DNA of 60,053 nucleotides, from the NCBI GenBank assembly GCA_025352365.1, contig JANXTO010000085.1, positions 1 through 60,053 of the forward strand. The letters are read 5' to 3'. Below are positions 20,377 through 29,080 of this stretch, piece by piece. Each line of letters opens with the position of its first letter. Within the stretch, counting starts at the first letter, position 1. A program made the position numbers and the translations under genes. This DNA is from Undibacterium sp. (GTDB lineage: Bacteria; Pseudomonadota; Gammaproteobacteria; Burkholderiales; Burkholderiaceae_D). A model generated the notes under the pieces. That model worked only from the letters and a program-made list of their open reading frames with translations. It did no database searches and was not told the DNA's origin.

Positions 20377-20967
20377 TTAAAGTGATGCGGTGTTAATCGC
20401 AACGACGTAACGTACCGGATGCTTGCTAGAGTTTTGATACACAATCGCATTGTTCTCATCCATCGCCAGACAATCGCCGCTCTCCAGATGATGGCGCACA
20501 TCACCCAAAATAATTTCCAGCGAGCCGTCCAGCACCCAGATCTGCTGATGTATCCCGACTTCACGCAAACCCGCTGCATAAGACACTCTCGCACCGGCAG
20601 GAAACTCGACCTCAACCAACTGGATAGACGAACGGAAATGCGGCGGTGAAATATTCCGGCGACGATAACCTGACTGTGGATCTGTCCACAGTAATTGCGC
20701 CTCGCGCCTTACTAGTGGATTAGCATCTGGCTGCGGCTCTTCAAAAAACGAGGCTAGCGTGACACCCAGACCAAACGATAATTTATCCAGCACCACCGCT
20801 GTCGGACTGCTTTCCCCGCGCTCAATCAAAGAGATCATAGAACGACTGACATTCGACTTGGTCGCCAGTACATCGAGCGACATACCGCGCTCCGCCCGCA
20901 GACTACTCAGCCGGTTTGCAATACGCTGGTTAATGTCGGGCTGTTGAATAGTTTTTTGGTCTTGCAT
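20377..20967 (-). CDS. XRE-family regulator with C-terminal cupin domain
   Basis: HTH RLSSLRAERGMSLDVLATKSNVSRSMISLIERGESSPTAVVLDKLS plus a cupin-like C-terminus (HQQIWVLDGSLEIILGDVRHHLESGDCLAMD). Confidence 0.87.
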   Translation of the reverse strand: MQDQKTIQQPDINQRIANRLSSLRAERGMSLDVLATKSNVSRSMISLIERGESSPTAVVLDKLSFGLGVTLASFFEEPQPDANPLVRREAQLLWTDPQSGYRRRNISPPHFRSSIQLVEVEFPAGARVSYAAGLREVGIHQQIWVLDGSLEIILGDVRHHLESGDCLAMDENNAIVYQNSSKHPVRYVVAINTASL

Positions 20968-21266
20968 GGTGTGTGGATTAATTATTTTAATTAATTTCTT
21001 TCATAATAGATTTATTTTCCAATTTATTGGATATTGCGTCAATCGATTTATTTGATAAGCAGTTTTCCGCCGCAATGGATTAAGCATGTGGATTTCTAGC
21101 AAGATATCCGAATATCGGAATTAATAACAACACAAGACTATCAAAGCACTGACTTGGCACATTCGCTAGCATCCAAGCTCAATTGATCGTGTTAGTGTTC
21201 GTGCTCACATCAGCGCCACGTCAGCACCACTTCATCCAGCAACCGTTTCATTCCAGAGGTCTTTTA

Positions 21267-22274
21267 ATGAAAAGTGTCTTACGCTTTCTTGGGTTTTGTC
21301 TTTTGGGTTTGATTACCTTGATAGCGATAGCTGGTCTACTATTTGACTACTTCATTTACTCACCTGAACCAGAACTTCCAAAGCTGTCCGGCACACTGGC
21401 TAAGGCGTCCATCGAAGTAGGCGGACTCAAGCGTACTTACTTGACCTACGTACCGAAAGGACTGACAGAAGGAGCGCCGCTGGTGATGGTGATGCATGGC
21501 TCAGGTGAGGACGGCGCGCAAATTCGGATTGATACCGGATATGGATATGAGCGTCTCGCCGACCAACATGGCTTCGCAGTCGTCTACCCTAACTCCTACA
21601 GTTTTGACTGGAATGACTGTAGCAAAGTTGGTGACTTCAGCGCAAACGGGCGCGAGGTAGACGATGTTGGCTTTTTAAGCGCACTGGCTGGCAAACTGAT
21701 CACAGAGATTCATGTCAACCCAGACCGCGTGTTTGCGACTGGTGTTTCGTCTGGTGGTTTTATGTCGATTCGCCTTGCGCTGGAAGCGCCTTCCCGGTTT
21801 CGCGCGGTTGCAGCTGTATCCGCAAACGTACCGTCACCCGAGAATTTTAAATGTCAGCCTGCCCAGCAACTTGCGTCCGGTAATTCAGGTACATCAGTCA
21901 TGATCATGAATGGCACCAAGGACCCTCTGGTCCCGTTCAATGGCGGAGAATCCAGCCTCCTGGGCTTGTTTTACAAGGGTGGCAATGTGCGCTCATCTCA
22001 AGAATCAGTTCAATACTTTGCCGACCTCAATCATCTCACCGGCAAACCAGTAACAAAGCTGAGCACAGCGGCAGACGGTGTGAATGTCGAACAGTTTTTA
22101 TGGCGTAACGATACTAAAGTGGAAGTGGAGCTGGTTGCAATTCAAGGCGGTGGGCATGGACTCCCCCAACCTTACTTCCGTCGTCCGCGATTATTAGGCC
22201 CATCCCCCATGGCACCGGATGGCACCGCAATGGTGTGGGCTTTTTTTGAACGACAATCATCGCTAACGCAATAA
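21267..22274 (+). CDS. Secreted/anchored alpha/beta hydrolase esterase (LpqC/PHB depolymerase-like)
   Basis: TYLTYVPKGLTEGAPLVMVMHGSGEDGAQIR...VFATGVSSGGFMSIRLA (GxSxG)...NGTKDPLVPFNGG...GGGHGLPQ. Confidence 0.82.
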   Translation: MKSVLRFLGFCLLGLITLIAIAGLLFDYFIYSPEPELPKLSGTLAKASIEVGGLKRTYLTYVPKGLTEGAPLVMVMHGSGEDGAQIRIDTGYGYERLADQHGFAVVYPNSYSFDWNDCSKVGDFSANGREVDDVGFLSALAGKLITEIHVNPDRVFATGVSSGGFMSIRLALEAPSRFRAVAAVSANVPSPENFKCQPAQQLASGNSGTSVMIMNGTKDPLVPFNGGESSLLGLFYKGGNVRSSQESVQYFADLNHLTGKPVTKLSTAADGVNVEQFLWRNDTKVEVELVAIQGGGHGLPQPYFRRPRLLGPSPMAPDGTAMVWAFFERQSSLTQ

Positions 22275-22402
22275 AATAAGCTCAGCGACAAACAAAAATC
22301 TGATGCCAACAAGGAAAAAGTCATATAAGCATGATCTGATTTCATCAAAGTAGTCACTTCGGTTAATATGCTTGCACTTTCTATTCTTACGCTAAAAATA
22401 TT

Positions 22403-22879
22403 ATGAAAATTGATAAAGACACCGCCGTCACCCTGCGCTTTACTGTCGCCGAGAGCAACGGTAAAGTCATTGAAAACGGCAAAACTCCAATCGCTTATTT
22501 ACACGGTGGTTATGACAATTTATTACCAAAAATAGAAGCTGCCTTGCAAGATCAGGAAGTCGGATTTAAAGCCACCCTGGATTTGACACCAGAAGATGCA
22601 TTTGGTCTGCGTGATGAAAGTTTGCTGAGAACAATTTCCAAGAAAGATTTCCCTCCTGGCGTCAAAGTAGGTGCGTCTATGCAAGGACATACCGATGCGG
22701 GCGAGGAAACCATTTACACCGTACTTAAAATCAAAGGCGATCAAGTCATGCTCGACGCCAATCACCCGCTAGCAGGCAAATCCTTGCGTGTAGGCTTACA
22801 AGTATTAGGAGTACGCGCAGCGACCGCGGAAGAAATTATGCATGGTCATGTGCATGGTGATCACGGGCATCAGCATTAA
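22403..22879 (+). CDS. FKBP-type peptidyl-prolyl isomerase, SlyD-like
   Basis: MKIDKDTAVTLRFTVAESNGKVIENG...YLHGGYDNLLPKIEAALQDQEVG...MLDANHPLAGKSLRVGLQVLGVRAATAEEIMHGHVHGDHGHQH. Confidence 0.9.
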   Translation: MKIDKDTAVTLRFTVAESNGKVIENGKTPIAYLHGGYDNLLPKIEAALQDQEVGFKATLDLTPEDAFGLRDESLLRTISKKDFPPGVKVGASMQGHTDAGEETIYTVLKIKGDQVMLDANHPLAGKSLRVGLQVLGVRAATAEEIMHGHVHGDHGHQH

Positions 22880-23082
22880 CACTAAAGAGGCAGCATCACT
22901 AAATTTAGGCGCTGCTACCGCTTTAGTTTGTATCTCCGATGAAATGCGTCATGCGCACCGATGGATAAAACTTAAACTAATATTGATTAGTACGCGCAAC
23001 TCGCTCTAGCACCCTACAAAAATTGACTTCAGTTAGACGCAATTTTCATCACGTTGACTGACACGCTTTATCAACTCAAATA

Positions 23083-23850
23083 TCACCACAATTTTGCCAA
23101 CGGCATAACCAACCCAGTGAATAAAGATAAATCTGGTGATGCCTTATTCAAGCCTTTGGCAAAACCAAAATCAATCGTCAGTTTATTATTCGGGCTGTAG
23201 GTTAATGCAGCCAAAGCTTGGGCAGTGTCGTCGGTGCCGCGTCTGCGTGTGCCGCTGAGTTCTGCCGTGACACCCCATTTTTCAGTGACGGCTAGTGATG
23301 CGGATGTTGAAATACCTGTTTGCGTACTGGCAGTACCGGGATCGACCAAGCCCAAACGCGTAAAATTAAGGTTAGCATCTATATGCAGTTTGCCGATGTC
23401 TTTACTATAAATTCCATTCACGCTGTAATCTGTTTTGCCACTACCGATCGTATTTTTAGCGGTGGGGACTTTGACGCCAAACTCCAGTCCAAATGCGGTA
23501 TCGTCATTCATCAAGAAGGCACGCTTTAATACCAGCGTGGTATCACCCAAGCTGCGCTCACGGTTGCCCTGATCATCCGATGACGAAACTATGGCCTCAC
23601 CGCCGATCAACACCCCCCATTGCGGATTAAACGCCAGCTTTAATTGGTAAGGCAAACTATCTCGTCTGACCCCATCTTGCCTGGTGCTAAGCAGACCCAA
23701 TTCCAGTTCTAATTGTCCTGGAAACGGTAATTGTGCTGGACTCGATACCGAGGGGCGGTACGGCGTAACCTCTTCATCATCGGCGTAAGCATAAGCGCAA
23801 CAACTGAGCAGAGCGAGCAGACTGGTGGTGATCAGATATGTGCGCGGCAT
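23083..23850 (-). CDS. Outer-membrane beta-barrel-like/transporter-like protein of unknown function
   Basis: Signal peptide plus alternating amphipathic strands (LELELGLLSTRQDGVRRDSLPYQLKLAFNPQWGVLIGGEAIV...TAFGLEFGVKVPTAKNTIGSGKTDYSVNGIYSKDIG). Confidence 0.6.
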   Translation of the reverse strand: MPRTYLITTSLLALLSCCAYAYADDEEVTPYRPSVSSPAQLPFPGQLELELGLLSTRQDGVRRDSLPYQLKLAFNPQWGVLIGGEAIVSSSDDQGNRERSLGDTTLVLKRAFLMNDDTAFGLEFGVKVPTAKNTIGSGKTDYSVNGIYSKDIGKLHIDANLNFTRLGLVDPGTASTQTGISTSASLAVTEKWGVTAELSGTRRRGTDDTAQALAALTYSPNNKLTIDFGFAKGLNKASPDLSLFTGLVMPLAKLW

Positions 23851-24000
23851 TCTTTATGTCCTATGTCATGGTGAGGCGAAGCGACAAGTTTAAAAATTGA
23901 GGGGTGGCGATCGCTGGTGGAACTGAGAACATTTATAGCTAAATGCCGATCAAAACATTCTTGCTATATTGTTACAGATAAATTCATTTTGACAAAATAA

Positions 24001-24030
24001 AAACCCTCGCCATCAGCGAGGGTTTTTGCA
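24001..24030. terminator. Intrinsic terminator-like hairpin
   Basis: AAACCCTCGCCATCAGCGAGGGTTTTT. Confidence 0.85.
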
Positions 24031-24075
24031 ACATCAATACTAAAAAGTATAAATGCAGTTCGAATAAAAAATAGT

Positions 24076-24525
24076 TTAATGAGTGACGCGGGTAGTTCTG
24101 CCGCTTGACAATAAACGAATGCGATCACCTGGACGGAACAATTCGTCTGCATCTTGTGTAATTGCTTTAATCTCGCCGTTATCAAGTCTAACGGTAATTT
24201 CAAAACCCTTAGATTTATTCATATTACCCTCGACGGCCTGGCCTATCATGCCACCTGCAACTGCACCCAAAATACCGGCAGCGATAGAACCGTTACCTTT
24301 ACCGATGCTGGAGCCAGCAGCGATTCCGCCGACAGCCGCACCTGCAACGGTACCAACACCACTTTGGCCTTTGTCGATGGTAACTTCACGGACAGATTCC
24401 ACTACACCCATACGTACCGATTGCTCATTTTGAGTCTGACCAGGACGATATACGCTATTGGAAGTTGGCGGTACTGCGCAAGCACTTAATGCGACTACGG
24501 CAGTAAGAACGATAATTTTTTTCAA
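24076..24525 (-). CDS. Glycine-zipper 2TM lipoprotein (17 kDa surface antigen-like), probable TTG start
   Basis: (L)KKIIVLTAVVALSACAVPP lipobox; GAAVGGIAAGSSIGKGNGSIAAGILGAVAGGMIGQAVEG. GGAG upstream of TTG at 24525. Confidence 0.75.
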   Translation of the reverse strand: MKKIIVLTAVVALSACAVPPTSNSVYRPGQTQNEQSVRMGVVESVREVTIDKGQSGVGTVAGAAVGGIAAGSSIGKGNGSIAAGILGAVAGGMIGQAVEGNMNKSKGFEITVRLDNGEIKAITQDADELFRPGDRIRLLSSGRTTRVTH

Positions 24526-24830
24526 GATAATCTCCAGTAGATGTATAAAAACGATAAAAGTGGCATTAAAAATCAACCCGCAATCTACGCTTGAGTGATT
24601 GAATTTAGGCGAAATGATTTGTTAATTGACACTATTTTAATCTAAACACGTGTTGGACAAACACACGATGGCAATCGTTCCGTGGCTAAAGTCACTGCAT
24701 TCTGATTTTTGAGCTTAATTTGTTAAAAATGATGTCTAAATTAAATGATTATCAAAAGATAATTACTCATATCAGCAATAAGTCTGGCTACTGAACCAAG
24801 CAACTTATCAGATACTTTTACTAAGCAAGC

Positions 24831-25322
24831 TTAATAAGCAATGTTAAACCGACGATATAAAAATCCCAGCACAAACAAGGGACCAATTAATAAAAATCGC
24901 AGATCGTCAAAGAACGACGGTTTTTTTCCCTCTATCTTATGGCCTATAAACTGACCAACCCAGGCTAATACGAAGATACCCAATGCAGATGGTAAAACCC
25001 ATCCAGACGGCAATAAATAAAGTATGCCCAACATCAATACGGACATCAGACTCATGCCAATAGCAAATGGTACAGATAAAGAGATGTAGTACACCAATGC
25101 CAGCAGCGTCGCACCTATAGAAATCATCGGATGTATAGCCCAAAGTAAACCTAAAACTGTCCACACAATCACTGGGACGCAGACAAAATGGATATATTCA
25201 TTGGTAGGATTTTGATGACTTTCGGCATATTTTTCTAACAATTGCTCCACCGCGCGTGCGCCAGTGCTGGATTTAATCGCAGCTGTTGGCGTAGAAGCCG
25301 GATTACTATTGGTTTTATTCAT
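24831..25322 (-). CDS. DUF962/Mpo1-like membrane protein
   Basis: VEQLLEKYAESHQNPTNEYIHFVCVPVIVWTVLGLLWAIHP...WVGQFIGHKIEGKKPSFFDDLRFLLIGPLFVLGF. Confidence 0.88.
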   Translation of the reverse strand: MNKTNSNPASTPTAAIKSSTGARAVEQLLEKYAESHQNPTNEYIHFVCVPVIVWTVLGLLWAIHPMISIGATLLALVYYISLSVPFAIGMSLMSVLMLGILYLLPSGWVLPSALGIFVLAWVGQFIGHKIEGKKPSFFDDLRFLLIGPLFVLGFLYRRFNIAY

Positions 25323-25472
25323 ACTGTTCTCCTTGATATTATTATTGACCACTATCGCGCTCAAACAACGCACAAACAAACATGTTTTGATGCATCTCAT
25401 CGAACATGATCATCCTTTTATTTTAATCGGTATTTCCATAAAACTAAATTATTTAGCTAACGTCTTATATGT

Positions 25473-25961
25473 ATGAAAAATCAGTCTGTATTATCCAGCT
25501 TTCCGCCAGTAATCAACTTGCAAACGCACACCTTAGTGCTTGGTAGTTTTCCAGGTAAAAAATCATTAGAAATACAGCAATACTATGGATTTAAATACAA
25601 CCAGTTCTGGCGTCTGATGTCCGCAGTTACTAGCGAGAATCTGGTCACCCTTGATTATGCCGGGCGCCTGTCGCGGTTGCTTGCTCACGGATTTGGTTTG
25701 TGGGATGTGATTGATGCTTGCGATCGTGTTGGCAGCTTGGACTCGGATATTCGCAATGCTAAAGTCAATGATTTTTCTCTTTTAAAACAAGAATATCCTG
25801 CCCTGCGGCGCATAGGATTTAATGGAAAGACATCAGCCAAGTTTGCGCCACAATTTGCTGCTGTCGGTTTTGACACCTTGCTTTTACCATCCTCCTCGCC
25901 TGCTTATGCCATGCGGAGTTTTGAAGAAAAACTAGTTGATTGGCTGGCGCTTAAAGACTAA
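25473..25961 (+). CDS. DNA-deoxyinosine glycosylase (UDG superfamily)
   Basis: THTLVLGSFPGKKSLEIQQYYGFKYNQFWRLMSAV...GLWDVIDACDRVGSLDSDIRNAKVNDF...LLPSSSPAYA. Confidence 0.85.
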   Translation: MKNQSVLSSFPPVINLQTHTLVLGSFPGKKSLEIQQYYGFKYNQFWRLMSAVTSENLVTLDYAGRLSRLLAHGFGLWDVIDACDRVGSLDSDIRNAKVNDFSLLKQEYPALRRIGFNGKTSAKFAPQFAAVGFDTLLLPSSSPAYAMRSFEEKLVDWLALKD

Positions 25962-26076
25962 TTTTTACCGCCACCAATCAGCTTAGAGGCGTAAAAAACC
26001 AGATCATCATGTAGTTTTTTGTAAAGAGTGTCCATGAAATGACTTTTTTGTTCTCAGTAATCAGTAAAATACTTAC

Positions 26077-26901
26077 ATGCTAATCAAACGAAAATCTATA
26101 GAAGCCGAAGCCAACTATCGCTCCGGCCCCAGAGCTGCTGCAACTACAGCCCAGAAGTCACCGCGCAAAGCCAAATTTGCCCCGATCACTTTGTCTGAAC
26201 TGGACGGTGTGCGCTATCTGCATTTTGGTACGCAGTGGGTACAAGGTGCGATGCGCTTACGAAAACCCGACTGGCTAGAGCTGGAATACGCGCAACAAAT
26301 GATGGTTTGGATGTTGTTCGTCACCGAGCCCAAGTACATTGTGCAATTAGGTCTGGGTACGGGTGCATTGACCAAATTCTGTTATCGCCAGTTTCCACAA
26401 GCGCACATTACCGCGGTTGATCTAAACCCTGCCGTCATTGCTATTTGCGAGAGTATGTTTAAGCTGCCAGCCAATGATGAGCGTCTTAATGTTGTTGAGA
26501 TGGACGCCTTAGATTTCGTCAATGATCCGGGTAATGAAGGACAAATCGATATCATGCAAGTCGATTTGTACGACGCAACAGCGAAAGGGCCGGTATTAGA
26601 TACCGCCGAATTTTACGAAGCCTGCGCTGCTTGCCTGACACCAAACGGACTCCTGACTGTCAACTTATTTGGCGACCATCCAAGCTATGCTAAAAATGTA
26701 AAAGCACTACGCTTTGCTTTTGATAACGTACTCTGTTTGCCAGAAGTACACGATGGCAACGTCGTCGCCATTGCCTTCAAATCTGCCATCAAACTGGATT
26801 TTCCGGTACTGTATGAACGCGCAGCAATCATCAAAGAAATCAGTAAACTACCTGCAAAATCTTGGGTAGATGGATTAAAAGAAACTGCAAAGTCCACCTG
26901 A
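26077..26901 (+). CDS. Spermidine synthase-like methyltransferase
   Basis: IVQLGLGTGALTKFCYRQFPQAHITAVDLNPAVIAICESMFKLP...IDIMQVDLYDATAKGPVLDTAEFYEACAACLTPNGLLTVNLFG. Confidence 0.82.
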   Translation: MLIKRKSIEAEANYRSGPRAAATTAQKSPRKAKFAPITLSELDGVRYLHFGTQWVQGAMRLRKPDWLELEYAQQMMVWMLFVTEPKYIVQLGLGTGALTKFCYRQFPQAHITAVDLNPAVIAICESMFKLPANDERLNVVEMDALDFVNDPGNEGQIDIMQVDLYDATAKGPVLDTAEFYEACAACLTPNGLLTVNLFGDHPSYAKNVKALRFAFDNVLCLPEVHDGNVVAIAFKSAIKLDFPVLYERAAIIKEISKLPAKSWVDGLKETAKST

Positions 26902-26924
26902 ACATTGTCTACATCGAGAACAAA

Positions 26925-28706
26925 ATGACTAAGTCGCCACATCAATCCTTAAACATGCAGCAAATTTTTACCTGGTTGATGGCAGACGGCATTATCCTAA
27001 AGGAAAATGCCAAAGCAGAGTTTAATAGCGCGCAAGCAATTCTTAGAAATGGCCCGGCGGCGATGCATACGCTGACGGCAGTAGCACAAGTCAAGCTGCA
27101 TTCGGTAAAAAAACCGAATCAACAATTGACCTTGGATTGGCTGACCGAGTGGACAGCCAACAAGGTCAAGCTACCTTTTTACCGGATTGATCCATTAAAA
27201 ATTGACTTCACCAAAGTATCGGATGTGATGTCGTCCAACTACGCGACTCGCTTCAATATTTTGCCCGTAGAGTCCACTCAAGACAGCGTCACAATTGCGA
27301 CTACAGATCCTTTTAATACCGAGTGGCAGGCAGAAATTGCTAAGATCACGCGTAAAGAAATCCGTTTAGTACTAGCAAACCCGCTCGATATTTCTCAGTA
27401 TATTGCGCAGTTTTTTTCACTAGCGAAATCGATTAAAGATGCTAAAAAAGCCAGCAAAAATGACCTCTCTCTCAGAAGTAATTTTGAACAACTAGTTGAG
27501 TTAGGTAAGGCCAATAAGCAAGTCGACGCTAACGATCAGCACATCATCAATATTGTTGACTGGCTATGGCAATTTGCATTTGATCAACGTGCTTCCGATA
27601 TTCATCTCGAACCCAAGCGTGAAATGGCCTTAATCCGTTTTCGGATTGATGGTGTATTGCATCAGGTCTACCAAGTCCCTGCAGCGGTCATGATTGCGAT
27701 GACTGCGAGGATCAAATTGCTGGGACGTATGGATGTGATTGAAAAACGCCGACCACAGGATGGTCGTATTAAAACCCGTACCGCTGATGGACAAGAGGTC
27801 GAACTCCGTTTATCCACATTACCAACTGCATTTGGTGAGAAAGTGGTGATGCGTATTTTTGATCCGGAAGTCGTGGTCAAGACCTTGCCAGAACTGGGTT
27901 TTCCGCCACTGGACGCCGGTCGCTGGGATCAGCTTACGAGTAAACCGCATGGAATTATTCTAGTCACTGGCCCAACCGGCTCTGGCAAAACCACGACACT
28001 CTATACCACCTTAAAAGCCCTCGCTACATCGGATGTGAATGTCTGTACAGTAGAAGATCCGATCGAAATGGTAGAGCCTTCTTTTAACCAAATGCAGATA
28101 CAACCATCGATTGACCTGAACTTTGCCGATGGCGTGCGCGCTCTGATGCGGCAAGATCCTGACATCATCATGGTGGGTGAGATCCGTGATTTACAAACGG
28201 CTGAAATGGCAATCCAGGCAGCATTGACCGGACATCTGGTGCTATCAACCTTACATACCAATGACGCTCCGTCCGCCATTATGCGGCTGCTGGAATTAGG
28301 CGTTCCCTATTATCTACTGGAGGCGACCATCATCGGGATTCTGGCGCAACGATTGGTGCGGACGCTATGCTCGCATTGCAAATCGGATGATGGTGAAATA
28401 GCTGATGCTGTATGGAAAAGTCTGACCGAAGAATGGAACATGCCAAAACCGACAACAATTTATCGACCAGTAGGATGCCCTGAGTGTCGCTTGACAGGCT
28501 ATAAAGGTCGGACCGGCTTATATGAGTTATTGACTGTAACGCTGCAATTCAGCAAACTCATAAAAGAAGAGTCAGATATCCATGCACTGAGAAAGCAGAG
28601 CATTGCAGATCAGATGAAACCTCTGCGTATCGCAGGTGCCTATAAGATTATCGAGGGACTCACCACTGCAGATGAGGTATTAAAAGTAACGTCGTCATTA
28701 ATTTAA
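26925..28706 (+). CDS. GspE/PulE/PilB-type secretion ATPase
   Basis: GIILVTGPTGSGKTTTLYTTLKAL (Walker A), DPDIIMVGEIRDLQTAEMAIQAALTGHLVLSTLHTNDA, zinc tetracysteine CSHC...CPEC. Confidence 0.93.
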   Translation: MTKSPHQSLNMQQIFTWLMADGIILKENAKAEFNSAQAILRNGPAAMHTLTAVAQVKLHSVKKPNQQLTLDWLTEWTANKVKLPFYRIDPLKIDFTKVSDVMSSNYATRFNILPVESTQDSVTIATTDPFNTEWQAEIAKITRKEIRLVLANPLDISQYIAQFFSLAKSIKDAKKASKNDLSLRSNFEQLVELGKANKQVDANDQHIINIVDWLWQFAFDQRASDIHLEPKREMALIRFRIDGVLHQVYQVPAAVMIAMTARIKLLGRMDVIEKRRPQDGRIKTRTADGQEVELRLSTLPTAFGEKVVMRIFDPEVVVKTLPELGFPPLDAGRWDQLTSKPHGIILVTGPTGSGKTTTLYTTLKALATSDVNVCTVEDPIEMVEPSFNQMQIQPSIDLNFADGVRALMRQDPDIIMVGEIRDLQTAEMAIQAALTGHLVLSTLHTNDAPSAIMRLLELGVPYYLLEATIIGILAQRLVRTLCSHCKSDDGEIADAVWKSLTEEWNMPKPTTIYRPVGCPECRLTGYKGRTGLYELLTVTLQFSKLIKEESDIHALRKQSIADQMKPLRIAGAYKIIEGLTTADEVLKVTSSLI

Positions 28707-28839
28707 ATAGTGAACTGACGCAAAACCATCCTAGCTGAGTTGCAAGGCCTATCCGGAACAATCTTGCGTCAGTTTTAATAATGCTTAGCGAATATAATTA
28801 TCAAACAAATTATTCATTAACTCAGCAATAGAGCCATAC

Positions 28840-28919
28840 ATACTCCATGTAGGTATATTTTGATCGTCAATATACTTACTGATCAGTGCGGCATATTTAT
28901 AAAAAATAATGGGGAGTAT
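28840..28919 (+). repeat. Dispersed intergenic element, copy C (architecture 1)
   Basis: ATACTCCATGTAGGTATATTTTGATCGTCAATATACTTACTGATCAGTGCGGCATATTTATAAAAAATAATGGGGAGTAT. Confidence 0.75.
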
Positions 28920-29080
28920 ATTTATTCTCTACAGGATGTATGGTAAAAATATCGCACTGGATCCTTGAAGTTTTGAGTATTTCTCAGCTCCGGATCGCGG
29001 AAAATACTGGTAACAAATACGCTAAACGAATAACCAAAATAAATAGAAGTTCATAGCAATATCATCGCCAAGGAATCCCA

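Noticed and set aside
21001-21040. TTTATTTTCCAATTTATTGGATATTGCG as a seventh copy of the dispersed element
   Set aside because: The core is similar but both ATACTCC/GGGGAGTAT ends are missing; more simply an operator palindrome. Kept only as a possible decayed relative.
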